Assembly: GCA_021647885.1 (NCBI GenBank)
Contig: JAKITV010000001.1
Coordinates: 1 to 64,000, forward strand
Direction of reading: 5' to 3'
Origin: Flavobacteriaceae bacterium
Lineage (GTDB): Bacteria; Bacteroidota; Bacteroidia; Flavobacteriales; Flavobacteriaceae
Length of the DNA stretch: 64,000 bases
Of the stretch, positions 30,738 through 41,795 are shown one piece after another. The notes under the pieces are model-generated. The model was given only the letters and a program-made list of their open reading frames with translations. It was not told the DNA's origin and did not search any database. The position numbers and the translations under genes are program-made. The number at the start of each line of letters is the position of its first letter. Position 1 is the first letter of the stretch.

Positions 30738-31749
30738 TTGTTTTTCTTGTTTTTTGACCATACCATTCTAATGCCAGAACAATTAATATTCCTAAAATAA
30801 TATAGGTCATTGCAATTAAAGATTCAGTAGAAAATTCTGGCATAAAACGTTTATAATTTTCTATCACTTTTTCTCCTGTTGAATCTAATAAAAATGAGCC
30901 ATCTTCAATAGTTTTATAAATGGTTTTTTTCCAAGGCCACACCACACCAAGAGAGCCAATAATAAAACCCATAATAACAGAAAGTGTTATGCTTTTATAA
31001 TGTTTTAAAACATAACTGATTAAATGCGAAAAGGTAACCAAACCTGCAAAAGAACCAAAAGTAAAAACACCAATTACTTTTAACATTCTTATCCTAACTG
31101 GGTTTTCTGTAAAGCTAAAATCACCTGTAAAAACATCGAAAATAGTATCGTAAAGTGCATTAACCGAATCCACTAAAAGCAAAACATAATTTCCTAATAA
31201 AATTAAAATAAAAGAACCAGAAAAGCCTGGTAATGTCATGCCAGAAACACTAATAATGCCACAAAAAAACACAAACCAAAGATTATCATTTTCTTTTGCT
31301 GGATCGAGGAAACTTATGCTTATTCCTATAGCTATTCCAACAACCAAAGCTATAATTGTTTTAGTATTCCAATCTTTAAAATCTTTGCTTATATAATAAA
31401 TGGAACCAATAATCATCCCAAAGAAAACACTCCAAACGTACAATTCGAAATTTACAATGAGGTAATCCAGAACTTTGGATACACTAAAATAACTAATAAT
31501 CATTCCTAAAAAAAGGAGACCTAAAAACCTACCATTTACATAGCGATAAAAACTGTTAAATCTTCCATTAATAATAAGCTTAAAAGCTTTGCCATTAATT
31601 TTTTGCAAAGAATAAATAAATTCTTCGTAAAATCCTGCTACAAACGCTACAACACCTCCTGAAACACCTGGAACTTTATTAGCAGCTCCCATGCCAAGTC
31701 CTTTTAAAAAAAGAAAAATTTTATCTGAAAGTGTTCTTGTACTTTGCAT
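30730..31749 (-). CDS. DUF368 domain membrane protein (paralog 1)
   Basis: GLGMGAANKVPGVSGGVVAFVAGFYEE; LPGFSGSFILILLGNY. Confidence 0.93.
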   Translation of the reverse strand: MQSTRTLSDKIFLFLKGLGMGAANKVPGVSGGVVAFVAGFYEEFIYSLQKINGKAFKLIINGRFNSFYRYVNGRFLGLLFLGMIISYFSVSKVLDYLIVNFELYVWSVFFGMIIGSIYYISKDFKDWNTKTIIALVVGIAIGISISFLDPAKENDNLWFVFFCGIISVSGMTLPGFSGSFILILLGNYVLLLVDSVNALYDTIFDVFTGDFSFTENPVRIRMLKVIGVFTFGSFAGLVTFSHLISYVLKHYKSITLSVIMGFIIGSLGVVWPWKKTIYKTIEDGSFLLDSTGEKVIENYKRFMPEFSTESLIAMTYIILGILIVLALEWYGQKTRKTNV

Positions 31750-31819
31750 TTTTAACGTTTTGAGCCTACTTTTTCTAGTATAAAAATAGTTAAAAATCCT
31801 GCAATCATCAACATGATAG

Positions 31820-32758
31820 CTAGAAGTAATTGCGAATCAATACTATTATTAATGTTATATATTGAAATGCCGAAATACTATTTTCTACAACAGTTTTGTA
31901 AGTTTCAAAATCATTGGTTTGCTGTTGATAAATGGACAATGTCCCTAAATTAGATATGTCGGAAAAAGGAATTACTGCTCCTGTTTTTTCATTTAAAACA
32001 GAAACCGTTTCTTTCCAAGGCCAGATTTTATTCAGCGAACCAAATATAAAACCAGTTAAGATTGCTAAGGTTGTATTGTGATAGTTTTTGAAAAGCCATT
32101 TTAAAATTCTACTAAAGCTTAATAAACCAACAATAGCACCAAATACAAACAATGCAATTTTTTTTAAATCAAAATCATGAAATGCATCACTCAAGGTTTT
32201 GTAAGCACCTAAAATAACAAGTATAAAAGATCCTGAAATTCCAGGCAAAATCATAGCGCAAATTGCTATTGCTCCAGCAAAAAACAAGAATAACGGATTA
32301 GAATTACTTGCTAATGAAGGTAAGCTTGTAATGTAGTAAGCAGCAAAAGCACCAAAGGTTAAAGCGATTATTGTGGCTAAATTCCATTTGGTAATTTGTT
32401 TGCCAACAAAATAAATACTGACTGTAATAAGTCCGAAGAAAAAAGACCAGATTAAAACAGGATGTTGCTCAATTAGGAATTTAGCGAGCCTCATAAACGA
32501 AACAAAGCTAATGATGATTCCTGTTAAAAGTGTTACAATAAAATTACCATTTAATTGTGACCAGAATGCTTTAAAACCTTTCTTTTTTAAGGTTTTGAGT
32601 AATGATAAATTGACATTGCTAATAGTTGCAATTAACTCTTCGTAAATACCAGAGATAAAAGCAATAGTTCCGCCAGAAACTCCTGGAACTGCATCTGCTG
32701 CTCCCATTGCAACTCCTTTAAGGGAAATAATAAGGTAATCTAAAAAACGTCTTTGCAT
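31820..32758 (-). CDS. DUF368 domain membrane protein (paralog 2), probably C-terminally frameshifted
   Basis: GVAMGAADAVPGVSGGTIAFISGIYEE; alternate frame downstream reads SIDSQLLLAIMLMIAGFLTIFILEKVGSKR to a stop at 31752. Confidence 0.9.
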   Translation of the reverse strand: MQRRFLDYLIISLKGVAMGAADAVPGVSGGTIAFISGIYEELIATISNVNLSLLKTLKKKGFKAFWSQLNGNFIVTLLTGIIISFVSFMRLAKFLIEQHPVLIWSFFFGLITVSIYFVGKQITKWNLATIIALTFGAFAAYYITSLPSLASNSNPLFLFFAGAIAICAMILPGISGSFILVILGAYKTLSDAFHDFDLKKIALFVFGAIVGLLSFSRILKWLFKNYHNTTLAILTGFIFGSLNKIWPWKETVSVLNEKTGAVIPFSDISNLGTLSIYQQQTNDFETYKTVVENSISAFQYITLIIVLIRNYF

Positions 32759-32813
32759 TTGCTTTTTATTAGGTAAGGTAGGTAAAGGTATGGAATTTTA
32801 GTGTTAAGCGTTT

Positions 32814-34202
32814 TTAAAATTTTGTCAATATTTCCTTTATCGAATTACGCTTATAGACCGTTGGAAATAATTCTTCGATAATAAAAATATAGTCTTTGTC
32901 TAATGCCAAAGCGTTTTTAAGATGAAAACGACCTTTAACAGATTGATTAGTAATAAAATAAACTCCAGCTAGGCGATATTCTACTTCAGCGTGTTCTGAA
33001 TAGAATTCTGCGGTTTGTATCAAGCTAAAACTAGCTGCTTCATATTCGCCTAAACCAATAAGAATATCTGCTCTTGACAGCCAAGTATCCAACTCATAAT
33101 TGCCTAGTTCTAATGTTTTTTTATAACCTCTTTCGGCTTCTTCTAAAAAGTTTAATCGCTGATTAATTTGAGCATATAACTTCCAATAGATAACATTTTC
33201 GGCATCAATATTTATAGCTTTATTTATGTAATACAAGGCTTTTTGATAATTCTTGTTTTTATTATAAAAATTTGTAATAGCAATCCAACCTTTATCTAAT
33301 AACGGATCTTCTTCTACTGTTTTATAATAGTGCTGCACTGCTAAATCATCCTGACCTAATTTCTCGTAACATTTACCAATACGCAGCAAAGCAAACGATG
33401 TAGGATCGTCAAGAGCTAAAGTAATTTTGTAGTTTTCTATAGCCTCATTAAATTGTTTTAGTTTTTCTAAAACTTTTCCTTTTTCTAGGTATGCTCCTAT
33501 AAAAAGATCGTCGGATATTATTGCAAAATCAAAGGCAGCTAATGCTTTTTTATAATCTTTAGTATTAATATATTGTTTTCCTAGTTGGTGCCAAGCCACT
33601 TCACAATAAGGATTTTTTTGCAAGTAAGTGTCTAAATATTCTATGGCTTCGGTGTTTTGTTCTAAATATTCAAAACAATAAATGGCATTGTAAAGTGCCG
33701 AATAATCTTCATAATCTGCTTCCAAACATTTTAAAAAATACAATTTTGCATCTTCAAATTTATCCAAGAATAGATATTCCATGCCAATAAGAGAGAATAT
33801 ATCTGCATTGTATTCCGAAAACTCTAAAGCTTGTTGTAAAATGCTTATTGCTTCTTCGTGATTATCTTTTTTTGATAAAATATTAGCTTTCTGTATAAAA
33901 ACTTCTTCATTTGTAGGCTCTATCTCATATAACTCATTTAAGAGTTGATCAGCCATTTTTATCTTATTTTCGAAGACAAAAACTTCTACCTGGAATAATT
34001 TTAAGCTTATAGATGCAGGATGTTGCTCTATACCTAATTTTATAGCCTTTTTAGCTAAAGCAATTTTTCCAATTTCGAGATAGTGGTGTATAATGTTCTC
34101 AAATTCATTCGAGTCAAAAAACAAAACATGGTTTGTTTTTAACATAGATTCAAATTTTGAAAGCGATAAATTATTGTTGTCGTCGTACTGACTAAACTCC
34201 AT
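32814..34202 (-). CDS. tetratricopeptide repeat protein
   Basis: Many TPR-like units (AVQHYYKTVEEDPLLDKGWIAITNFYNKNKNYQKALYYINKAINID). Confidence 0.92.
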   Translation of the reverse strand: MEFSQYDDNNNLSLSKFESMLKTNHVLFFDSNEFENIIHHYLEIGKIALAKKAIKLGIEQHPASISLKLFQVEVFVFENKIKMADQLLNELYEIEPTNEEVFIQKANILSKKDNHEEAISILQQALEFSEYNADIFSLIGMEYLFLDKFEDAKLYFLKCLEADYEDYSALYNAIYCFEYLEQNTEAIEYLDTYLQKNPYCEVAWHQLGKQYINTKDYKKALAAFDFAIISDDLFIGAYLEKGKVLEKLKQFNEAIENYKITLALDDPTSFALLRIGKCYEKLGQDDLAVQHYYKTVEEDPLLDKGWIAITNFYNKNKNYQKALYYINKAINIDAENVIYWKLYAQINQRLNFLEEAERGYKKTLELGNYELDTWLSRADILIGLGEYEAASFSLIQTAEFYSEHAEVEYRLAGVYFITNQSVKGRFHLKNALALDKDYIFIIEELFPTVYKRNSIKEILTKF

Positions 34203-34341
34203 AGAATTTTTTAAAAGTTCACTAGAATAAATGTAGTACTCTATCTGTCATGGTTGTTGTTTTTTTATTCAATGTTTTCAACAAAATAATTAACAGTTTA
34301 ATTATAAGAAATTATGATTAATTATAAAAAGAATAAAGTTG

Positions 34342-35520
34342 TCATTGAATTTGATCTAGGACATCAATAATAATGTTGCAACCTTCAATAAGCTCATTGT
34401 TTGTAATGGTTAGAGGCGGAGTGACACGAATTGCACGAGGCTCAAAAAGCAGCCAAAACAGGATTAATCCAGCATCCTGACATTTTAAAATAACTTGATT
34501 TGCTATGTCTGCTGAAGGAGTTATTAAAGCTAGCATGAGTCCTTTGCCTCTTATTTCGGTAATAAGTGGATGCATAAGATGCGTTCTAATAACTATTTCT
34601 TTTTCTAAAGCTCCAGCAATAAGAATGGTTGTTGTAATTTCTTTTAAGGTTGCTAAAGCTGCTGCTGCAATTACAGGATTGCCTCCAAAAGTGGTAATAT
34701 GTCCTAGTTTTGGATTATCCATTAAACAATCCATCATTTCTTTTGAAGCTGTAAAAGCACCTATTGGTAAACCACCACCAAGACCTTTTCCCGTTACAAC
34801 AATATCAGGCACACAATTATAGTGTTCGAAACCAAACAATTTTCCTGTACGACCTATTCCAGTTTGTATTTCGTCTAATATTAAAAGTGCACCAACAGCT
34901 TTACAACGTTGTCTCACTTTGTTTAGATAATCATTTTCTGGTACAATAAATCCAGCTCCTCCTTGTATGGTTTCTAAAATTACTGCAGCAGTTTTTGTTG
35001 TAATTTGTTGTAAATCTGTTTCATTGTTAAATTCGATAAAATTTACATCAGGAATTAATGGTCGGAAAGCTTGTTTCTGTTTCTCAAAACCCATAACACT
35101 CATTGAGCCCATTGTATTGCCATGATAGGCGTTTTTAGCTGAAATAATTTGAGAGCGACCAGTAAACCGTTTTGCTAATTTTAAAGCCCCTTCAATAGCT
35201 TCGGTTCCAGAATTTGTTAAATAGGTACTCTCTAATGGTTCTGGTAAATGTTGGGCCAATAATTTAGTGAGTTCTACTGCTGGTTCTTGAATGTATTCGC
35301 CATAAACCATGACATGCAAATACTTATCTAATTGAGTTTTTATGGCTGAAACAACTTTTGGATGTTTATGTCCCAAACTACAGGCAGAAACTCCTGCGAC
35401 AAAATCGAGATATGCTTTATTATTTTGGTCATAAATATAACTGCCTTCAGCATGAGAGATTTGCATCGCTAAAGGATGTGGTGTTGTTTGTGCTTGGTAT
35501 TTAAAAAAATCTGTTTTAAT
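34342..35520 (-). CDS. class III PLP-dependent aminotransferase (acetylornithine/ornithine-type)
   Basis: NSGTEAIEGALKLAKRFTGR, ILDEIQTGIGRTGKLFGFEH, VTGKGLGGGLPIGAF; N-terminus extended upstream of 35466 with an in-frame conserved-looking sequence. Confidence 0.88.
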   Translation of the reverse strand: MKTDFFKYQAQTTPHPLAMQISHAEGSYIYDQNNKAYLDFVAGVSACSLGHKHPKVVSAIKTQLDKYLHVMVYGEYIQEPAVELTKLLAQHLPEPLESTYLTNSGTEAIEGALKLAKRFTGRSQIISAKNAYHGNTMGSMSVMGFEKQKQAFRPLIPDVNFIEFNNETDLQQITTKTAAVILETIQGGAGFIVPENDYLNKVRQRCKAVGALLILDEIQTGIGRTGKLFGFEHYNCVPDIVVTGKGLGGGLPIGAFTASKEMMDCLMDNPKLGHITTFGGNPVIAAAALATLKEITTTILIAGALEKEIVIRTHLMHPLITEIRGKGLMLALITPSADIANQVILKCQDAGLILFWLLFEPRAIRVTPPLTITNNELIEGCNIIIDVLDQIQ

Positions 35521-37324
35521 TATCTTCTTTTTTTTCTTTTAGACGATCCTTTCTTGCTATGGTTTTTGCTTCCAGTAATTTTTTTGGAATATTTCGAGTC
35601 GCTCTGTTTTCTTTCTTTGATGGCTTATCTTCTTTTAAGGTTTTAGCTTCTTTGTCGGATGCTTTAGCTCTTTTAATTAAAGACTCATCAAAAAATTCTT
35701 TTTGCGGAATATAATCTTCCAAACCTTTAATAATAGGAAGGTTTAAAGGAGGATCGTCTTTAAATAAATCTTCAACACTCATTGGACGTTCTTCTTCACG
35801 CCAATCGAAACCGCGAAGGACTTTATTGTTCTTTGGGAATTGATCTTCAGGATAAGTATCACCATCAACTTGATTAATTTTTCTAACTTCATCAATCGTA
35901 TTATTGGTAATCCAAATTTTAATTTTTCCGGATTTAGATTTATCTATGCCTACCAATTCGTTTTTGTCATTTCTTAAATAATAGATGGATTCTGCATTTT
36001 TAATAATATCTATTGTATATAACTCATTATCCTTAAATAAACCAAATAGTTTTAACCCTTTGATTTGATTGTAGCCATCTCCAAGCGAATCTTTACTAAT
36101 AATAAATGAATTATCGAATACTTTTAAAGAGTCTAATTTTTTGGTTTCCGGATTAGAAATTAAATGTATGGTGTCTCCAGTTATTTGATTTTCAATATTC
36201 CAAAGGATAGGATTACGTTTAGTAGTGAAAGCATCACTGGAAGAAAATCGACTTATATTAATAAGTTGAGTGAGTCCAGCTTTATGATCAACATGAATGG
36301 AGTCTGCTTTACCACTTAAATCCGATTTGTACCATTTGGCATTATAAAATGCTTTAGTAATTCGATGTTCTGGTGGGCCAGTAACTCTAATGGTATCGCT
36401 ATGTATGTAAATTGAATCGTTTTCCTGAACACTTATAGCCAAGGCACGTTTGGTTATAAAAACAGAATCTTTTTCTCGAAAGACTTCAGCATAATGACCT
36501 TTTACAATAAAGTTATTTATTGTGTCCGTAACTTTTATATTGTTTGTGGCTGATGCAAAACTTCGGTTTCGGTCATAATATATGCTGTCGCCTTCAATAA
36601 TACGATCATCGTAGTCTATCCTTGATTTTTTTACAAAATAACCTACATCATTATTTGTGTCGTAAAACCCTTTTTCGCAATAAATTTTGCTGTCTTCTCC
36701 AGTTATTGTTGTTGGTCCATATAAATAAGCATGACCAGATTCAGAATAAAAATCTAACTGTTCAGAATCAATAATATAATCTGGGTTTACCAATTTTACA
36801 TTTTGTACAAATTGATATTTTTTAGTTTCCATGTAGTATCTTCCAATCTGGCTTGTAATAGTACCAGAAGTATCTTTTACGACTTTCCCTTTAGATTTGT
36901 AAAAAGCCTCTTGTTTTACACGATCAAAAAATAAAGTATCTGTTGTGATTACAGAGGAAGGGTCTGTTAACACAACATCTCCACTGGCAAACGCAAGTTT
37001 TGTTCGTGCACTATATTCCACATATTTTGAAGTCATAGTTATGGTATCACCTTGTTTAATAAGGACGTTACCATAAGCTTCAATAAAATCTTCTTTAGTA
37101 TAATGAATAGCTTGGTCACACCACATGATAACACCATCATGCGAAATTTTAACTTGGTTCATATCGTCTCTAGTTAAAATAGTGGCATCAGGATATTTAG
37201 CTTCGTCCTTATCTAAAAAGCCAGAATAATCAATTTCAATTCTTCGTCTTTCTTGTGCATACGAAAGACTTGATAGAAGTAATGTAAAAAGTATTAATGT
37301 GTATAAGGATTTATGCGGCTTCAA
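35516..37324 (-). CDS. OstA/LptA-like organic solvent tolerance family protein
   Basis: Repeated LptA-like pattern (YIEAYGNVLIKQGDTITMTSKYVEY; LAFASGDVVLTDPSSVITTDTLFFD). Confidence 0.85.
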   Translation of the reverse strand: MKPHKSLYTLILFTLLLSSLSYAQERRRIEIDYSGFLDKDEAKYPDATILTRDDMNQVKISHDGVIMWCDQAIHYTKEDFIEAYGNVLIKQGDTITMTSKYVEYSARTKLAFASGDVVLTDPSSVITTDTLFFDRVKQEAFYKSKGKVVKDTSGTITSQIGRYYMETKKYQFVQNVKLVNPDYIIDSEQLDFYSESGHAYLYGPTTITGEDSKIYCEKGFYDTNNDVGYFVKKSRIDYDDRIIEGDSIYYDRNRSFASATNNIKVTDTINNFIVKGHYAEVFREKDSVFITKRALAISVQENDSIYIHSDTIRVTGPPEHRITKAFYNAKWYKSDLSGKADSIHVDHKAGLTQLINISRFSSSDAFTTKRNPILWNIENQITGDTIHLISNPETKKLDSLKVFDNSFIISKDSLGDGYNQIKGLKLFGLFKDNELYTIDIIKNAESIYYLRNDKNELVGIDKSKSGKIKIWITNNTIDEVRKINQVDGDTYPEDQFPKNNKVLRGFDWREEERPMSVEDLFKDDPPLNLPIIKGLEDYIPQKEFFDESLIKRAKASDKEAKTLKEDKPSKKENRATRNIPKKLLEAKTIARKDRLKEKKEDN

Positions 37325-37402
37325 GTGTAAAATATTTCTGGTAAAAATAACTATTATATTATTCTTTTATTGCGAGTTATAAAATATTTAAGATTTATTA
37401 AT

Positions 37403-37584
37403 CAGTACTTAAAGTGTGCTAAAGTTACAAGTACTTAAAGTTATTCAATCACTGAAAAATTTGATATATTAACAGCAGATAGATTAGTTTTAAAGAAAAA
37501 CACCTTAATAATTTCTAAAAGTCAATTTTAGCTAAAAAAAGCACTCACTTTAGGCACTCTAAATACTTTTAACTTTAGGCACTA
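37403..37584. repeat. short dispersed repeat cluster (AAGTACTTAAAGT x2 and ACTTTAGGCACT x2, opposite orientation)
   Basis: Direct copies at ~37405-37417/37429-37441 and ~37548-37559/37573-37584 in the ostA-purA intergenic region. Confidence 0.65.
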
Positions 37585-37594
37585 AAAATAAAAT

Positions 37595-38866
37595 CTATCT
37601 AAAAATAGTTTGCTTCCTATCTGGACCAACAGATACAATTTTAATAGGAATGTCTAGTTCCTCTTCTAAAAAAGCGATATAATCGTTTAATTCTTTTGGG
37701 AGTTGAGAAGCGTCATCCATTGTTGTTAAATCTTCACTCCAGCCTTTAAACTCGGTATATATTGGTGTTACATTTTCGGCTTCAATATTATAAGGTAAAT
37801 GTGTAATAACCTTACCTTTATAGTTATATGCTGTACATACTTTTAAGGTTTTAAAACCAGAAAGCACATCGCCTTTCATCATCATTAGTTGTGTTACACC
37901 ATTTATTTGACAAGCATATCTTAAGGCTACAAGATCTAACCAACCACAACGACGGCTTCTTCCTGTTGTTGCTCCAAATTCTTGTCCAACACGTCCCATA
38001 GTTTCGCCATCTTCATCAAACAATTCGGTTGGAAAAGGCCCAGAACCAACTCTTGTGGTGTAGGCTTTAAAAATGCCAAAGACATCACCAATTTTATTTG
38101 GAGCTACACCTAAACCTGTGCAAGCACCTGCAGCAGTAGTATTGGATGAGGTTACAAATGGATAGGTTCCAAAATCGATATCCAGTAATGAGCCTTGAGC
38201 GCCTTCAGCTAAAATAGATTTTCCTTCTTTTAAGGATTGATGGATATATTCTTCGGAGTCTATAAAGGTTAGCGCTTTTAAAGTTTCGATAGCTTTAAAA
38301 AATTCGGTTTCTAACTCATCAAGATTATATTGTAAATCAACTTTATAGAAAGCTATCATACGTTCATGCTTATTCGCTAATGCACGATATTTTTCTTTCC
38401 AATTAGTTAATTCTAAATCACCAATTCTAATGCCGTTACGTCCAGTTTTGTCCATGTATGTTGGGCCAATACCTTTTAATGTAGAACCAATTTTTGCTTT
38501 TCCTTTTGCAATTTCGCTTGCTGCATCAAGTAGTCTATGTGTAGGTAAAATAAGATGTGCTTTACGCGAAAGACGTAGTGACTTTGTATAGTCTAAATTT
38601 TGGTCGTCTAGTTTTTCTAATTCATTTTTAAAAATCACAGGATCTATAACTACTCCATTACCTACTAAATTTATGGCATCATCATGAAATATTCCTGACG
38701 GAATAGTATGTAAAACATGTTTCATGCCATTAAAAACAAGTGTGTGTCCGGCATTTGGACCACCTTGAAAACGTGCAATGATATTATAGTTAGGGGTTAG
38801 TACATCAACAATTTTTCCTTTGCCTTCGTCTCCCCATTGTAACCCAAGTAGTAAATCTACTGCCAT
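37595..38866 (-). CDS. purA: adenylosuccinate synthase
   Basis: LLLGLQWGDEGKGKIVD, QGGPNAGHT, GVAPNKIGDVFGIFKAYTTRVGSGPFPTE. Confidence 0.98.
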   Translation of the reverse strand: MAVDLLLGLQWGDEGKGKIVDVLTPNYNIIARFQGGPNAGHTLVFNGMKHVLHTIPSGIFHDDAINLVGNGVVIDPVIFKNELEKLDDQNLDYTKSLRLSRKAHLILPTHRLLDAASEIAKGKAKIGSTLKGIGPTYMDKTGRNGIRIGDLELTNWKEKYRALANKHERMIAFYKVDLQYNLDELETEFFKAIETLKALTFIDSEEYIHQSLKEGKSILAEGAQGSLLDIDFGTYPFVTSSNTTAAGACTGLGVAPNKIGDVFGIFKAYTTRVGSGPFPTELFDEDGETMGRVGQEFGATTGRSRRCGWLDLVALRYACQINGVTQLMMMKGDVLSGFKTLKVCTAYNYKGKVITHLPYNIEAENVTPIYTEFKGWSEDLTTMDDASQLPKELNDYIAFLEEELDIPIKIVSVGPDRKQTIFR

Positions 38867-38873
38867 TATGTAA

Positions 38874-39341
38874 TTAGTTATTTGGTTGTTTTTTGGTCCC
38901 GTAAAAGTAGAGTGAGTGGTTATGAATATCTATATCAAAAACTTCTTCAATGGTTTTTTTAATAGAATGAATCCTAGGATCGCAAAACTCGATAACTTCA
39001 CCAGTATCTGTAAGAATTACATGGTCGTGTTGTTTATCGAAATAAGATTTTTCGTAATGTGCTTGATTTTGCCCAAACTGATGCTTTCTTACCAAAGAGC
39101 AGTCTAGTAATAATTCAATAGTATTGTAAAGTGTTGCACGAGATACACGATACTTTTTATTCTTCATATTTATGTATAAAGATTCTATATCGAAATGATT
39201 TTTACAAGCATATATTTCTTGAAGAATAGCATAGCGTTCAGGAGTTTTTCTGTGACTATTATCCTCTAAAAATTTAGTAAAGACATTCTTTACAATTTCT
39301 TGATTTTTATTTTCCTTTTTAACACTCATAATTCTACACAA
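38874..39341 (-). CDS. Fur family transcriptional regulator
   Basis: [47 protein letters not shown]. Confidence 0.93.
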   Translation of the reverse strand: MCRIMSVKKENKNQEIVKNVFTKFLEDNSHRKTPERYAILQEIYACKNHFDIESLYINMKNKKYRVSRATLYNTIELLLDCSLVRKHQFGQNQAHYEKSYFDKQHDHVILTDTGEVIEFCDPRIHSIKKTIEEVFDIDIHNHSLYFYGTKKQPNN

Positions 39342-39355
39342 ATTTAAACTAATTT

Positions 39356-41566
39356 TTAAACTCTGTGTACTTTTTCTATGCCATTAATTTTTTTGATTCT
39401 ATCCATTAGTTTTTTAACCAAATTGTTGTTTTTTACCACTACAGTTACTTTTCCTGTAAATAAGCCATGATTAGTTTCAAAACGGATGTTTTTTATATTA
39501 ACATGCATGTTTCCAGAAATGACTTTTGTTATTTCACTTACTAAACCCATGTTGTCTATTCCAGTCATTTGTATGCTTGCTGTAAATTCTTGTTGGGACG
39601 AATCTATCCATTTTGCCAGCATTATACGATAGGCATAATTGGATTGTAAGCTTAAAGCGTTAGGACAGTTTTTTTTATGGATCTTAATTCCGTCATTAAT
39701 AGTTAGAAACCCGAAAACTGAATCTCCAGGAATTGGATTGCAACAATTAGATAATTTATAATCCAGTCTTTCTTCTTCTTTGCCAAACACAAGCATATCA
39801 AATTTAGAAGTAATTTCGTCTTTTTCTAAATCAGAAATTTTGGTTGGTTTCCGAATCTTACTTTTAATATAACTCACAAAAACATTACTACGAGAGCTCG
39901 CAAAAGCCTTAAGCATTTTGTTGTCTATTGAGCTTATTCCTACACGATAAAATAAGTCTAGGCTTGTTTTTAGTTTAAAATAATTTACAAGTTCGTTTAT
40001 GGATTTTTCGTTAAGAGAAATTTTAAGTTGCTTTAGTTTACGTCTTAAAATCTCTTTACCTTCTTTAGCAATTTCTTTTGTTTCTTCTTTTAATGAAGAT
40101 TTTATTTTACTTCTAGCTCTAGATGTTGTTGCATAATCTAACCAGTTAGAGTTTGGTTTGGCTTTATCGGAAGTTAAAATATCTACCTGATCTCCACTTT
40201 CCAATGTATGACTTAAAGGCACCAATTTACCGTTTACTTTTGCGCCACGAGTTTTCATACCAACTTCGGTATGGATACTAAACGCAAAATCTAAAGGAGT
40301 GGCTCCTTTGGGTAGAGATTTTAAGTCTCCTTTAGGAGTAAACACAAAAATTTCTTTCGAGTATAAATTGAGTTTAAACTCTTCAACAAAATCCACAGCA
40401 TTTGTTTCAGGATTTTCTAGAGCTTCTTGTAGTTTATTAATCCATTCATCAAGTGTATCGTCTTTATTAGTTTTACCTTGCTTGTATTTGTAATGAGCTG
40501 CATATCCTTTTTCTGCAATTTCATTCATCCGTTCGCTACGAATTTGCACCTCTACCCAACGCCCTTTTGGGCCCATTACAGTAATGTGCAATGCCTCGTA
40601 ACCTGTAGATTTTGGAGAAGAAATCCAATCTCGTAATCTTATTGGGTTTGGTCTAAAATGATCGGTTACAATAGAATAAATTTTCCAAGCAATAAACTTT
40701 TCATTTTCAATATCACATTTATAAATAATTCTAACGGCAAACTTATCATACACTTCATCAAATGAAACGCCTTGTTTTACCATTTTACGACGAATAGAGT
40801 AAATAGATTTTGGTCTTCCTTTTATTTCGTAATCTAGCTTTTCTTTATTAAGTGATGACTTAAGAATTTTATTAATTTCTTTTATATAAGCGTCTTGTTG
40901 TTCTTTACTGTCTTTTATTTTGGTAAAAATGTCATCATATACTTCAGGTTCGGTGTATTTTAAACCATAATCTTCAAGTTCGGTTTTAATATTATAAAGC
41001 CCTATGCGATGTGCTAAAGGTGCATAAATGTATAAAGTTTCAGATGCAATCTTAACCTGTTTGTCTGGTCTCATAGATTCCATAGTTTGCATATTATGAA
41101 GTCTATCGGCAATTTTAATGATGATTACACGCACATCATCATTTAGTGTTAGTAGCATTTTACGGAAGTTTTCTGCTTGCATGGAAACATCCATATCTTT
41201 ATTAAGCGAAGATATTTTGGTTAAACCATCCACAATTCGTGCTACTGCTTCTCCAAAGAGTTGCTGTATATCGTCTATTGTATAATTGGGATTATCTTCT
41301 ACAACATCGTGAAGTAGAGCTGCTGCAATAGAAGTAGCATCCATACCAATCTCTTGTGCTACAATTTTTGCAACAGCAATAGGATGAAAGATATAGGCTT
41401 CGCCAGATTTTCTTCGTTGTTCTTTATGCGCATCTACAGCAACATCAAAAGCACTTCTAATTAGTTTTTTGTCTTTCGCAGAAAGGGTTAAGTAACTAAC
41501 CTTTAATAGCTCTTTGTACTGTTTTGCAATAGCAGCATTTTCTTTATCTATCTCAACATCTGTCAT
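39356..41566 (-). CDS. bifunctional (p)ppGpp synthetase/hydrolase RelA/SpoT
   Basis: HD region [11 protein letters not shown], synthetase RIIYKCD...[12 protein letters not shown] and ACT domains. Confidence 0.97.
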   Translation of the reverse strand: MTDVEIDKENAAIAKQYKELLKVSYLTLSAKDKKLIRSAFDVAVDAHKEQRRKSGEAYIFHPIAVAKIVAQEIGMDATSIAAALLHDVVEDNPNYTIDDIQQLFGEAVARIVDGLTKISSLNKDMDVSMQAENFRKMLLTLNDDVRVIIIKIADRLHNMQTMESMRPDKQVKIASETLYIYAPLAHRIGLYNIKTELEDYGLKYTEPEVYDDIFTKIKDSKEQQDAYIKEINKILKSSLNKEKLDYEIKGRPKSIYSIRRKMVKQGVSFDEVYDKFAVRIIYKCDIENEKFIAWKIYSIVTDHFRPNPIRLRDWISSPKSTGYEALHITVMGPKGRWVEVQIRSERMNEIAEKGYAAHYKYKQGKTNKDDTLDEWINKLQEALENPETNAVDFVEEFKLNLYSKEIFVFTPKGDLKSLPKGATPLDFAFSIHTEVGMKTRGAKVNGKLVPLSHTLESGDQVDILTSDKAKPNSNWLDYATTSRARSKIKSSLKEETKEIAKEGKEILRRKLKQLKISLNEKSINELVNYFKLKTSLDLFYRVGISSIDNKMLKAFASSRSNVFVSYIKSKIRKPTKISDLEKDEITSKFDMLVFGKEEERLDYKLSNCCNPIPGDSVFGFLTINDGIKIHKKNCPNALSLQSNYAYRIMLAKWIDSSQQEFTASIQMTGIDNMGLVSEITKVISGNMHVNIKNIRFETNHGLFTGKVTVVVKNNNLVKKLMDRIKKINGIEKVHRV

Positions 41567-41650
41567 AAAACTAAAGTAGTGTAAAGAATTTTAATGGGCA
41601 ATAGTTTTGTTTGTGAATTTGAAATTAAAGGAATAAGATTTTTGTTGAGG

Positions 41651-41795
41651 TTCGTTTAACGGTTTTGTGTATGATTTCGTTGTGTATGCAAGCTCTAAAA
41701 TAGCAAATAATAACGAAGTAGAAAATCCGAGAGGATTTTCAGAAGTAGGCGAGAAGAAGCAATTACTTATAGCCGTCCTAAGTTTGCTTTCGTTA
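41651..41795. repeat. cassette C downstream (3') repeat
   Basis: TCGTTTAACGGTTTTGTGTATGATTTCGTTG (41652-41682) identical to the cassette A arm at all but 2 of 31 positions; inner hairpin GAAAATCCGAGAGGATTTTC (41721-41740) differs from A at 1 of 20. Confidence 0.8.

Noticed and set aside
37403-37584. Possible CRISPR array
   Set aside because: Repeats are only 12-13 nt, irregularly spaced, mixed orientation, no cas genes.
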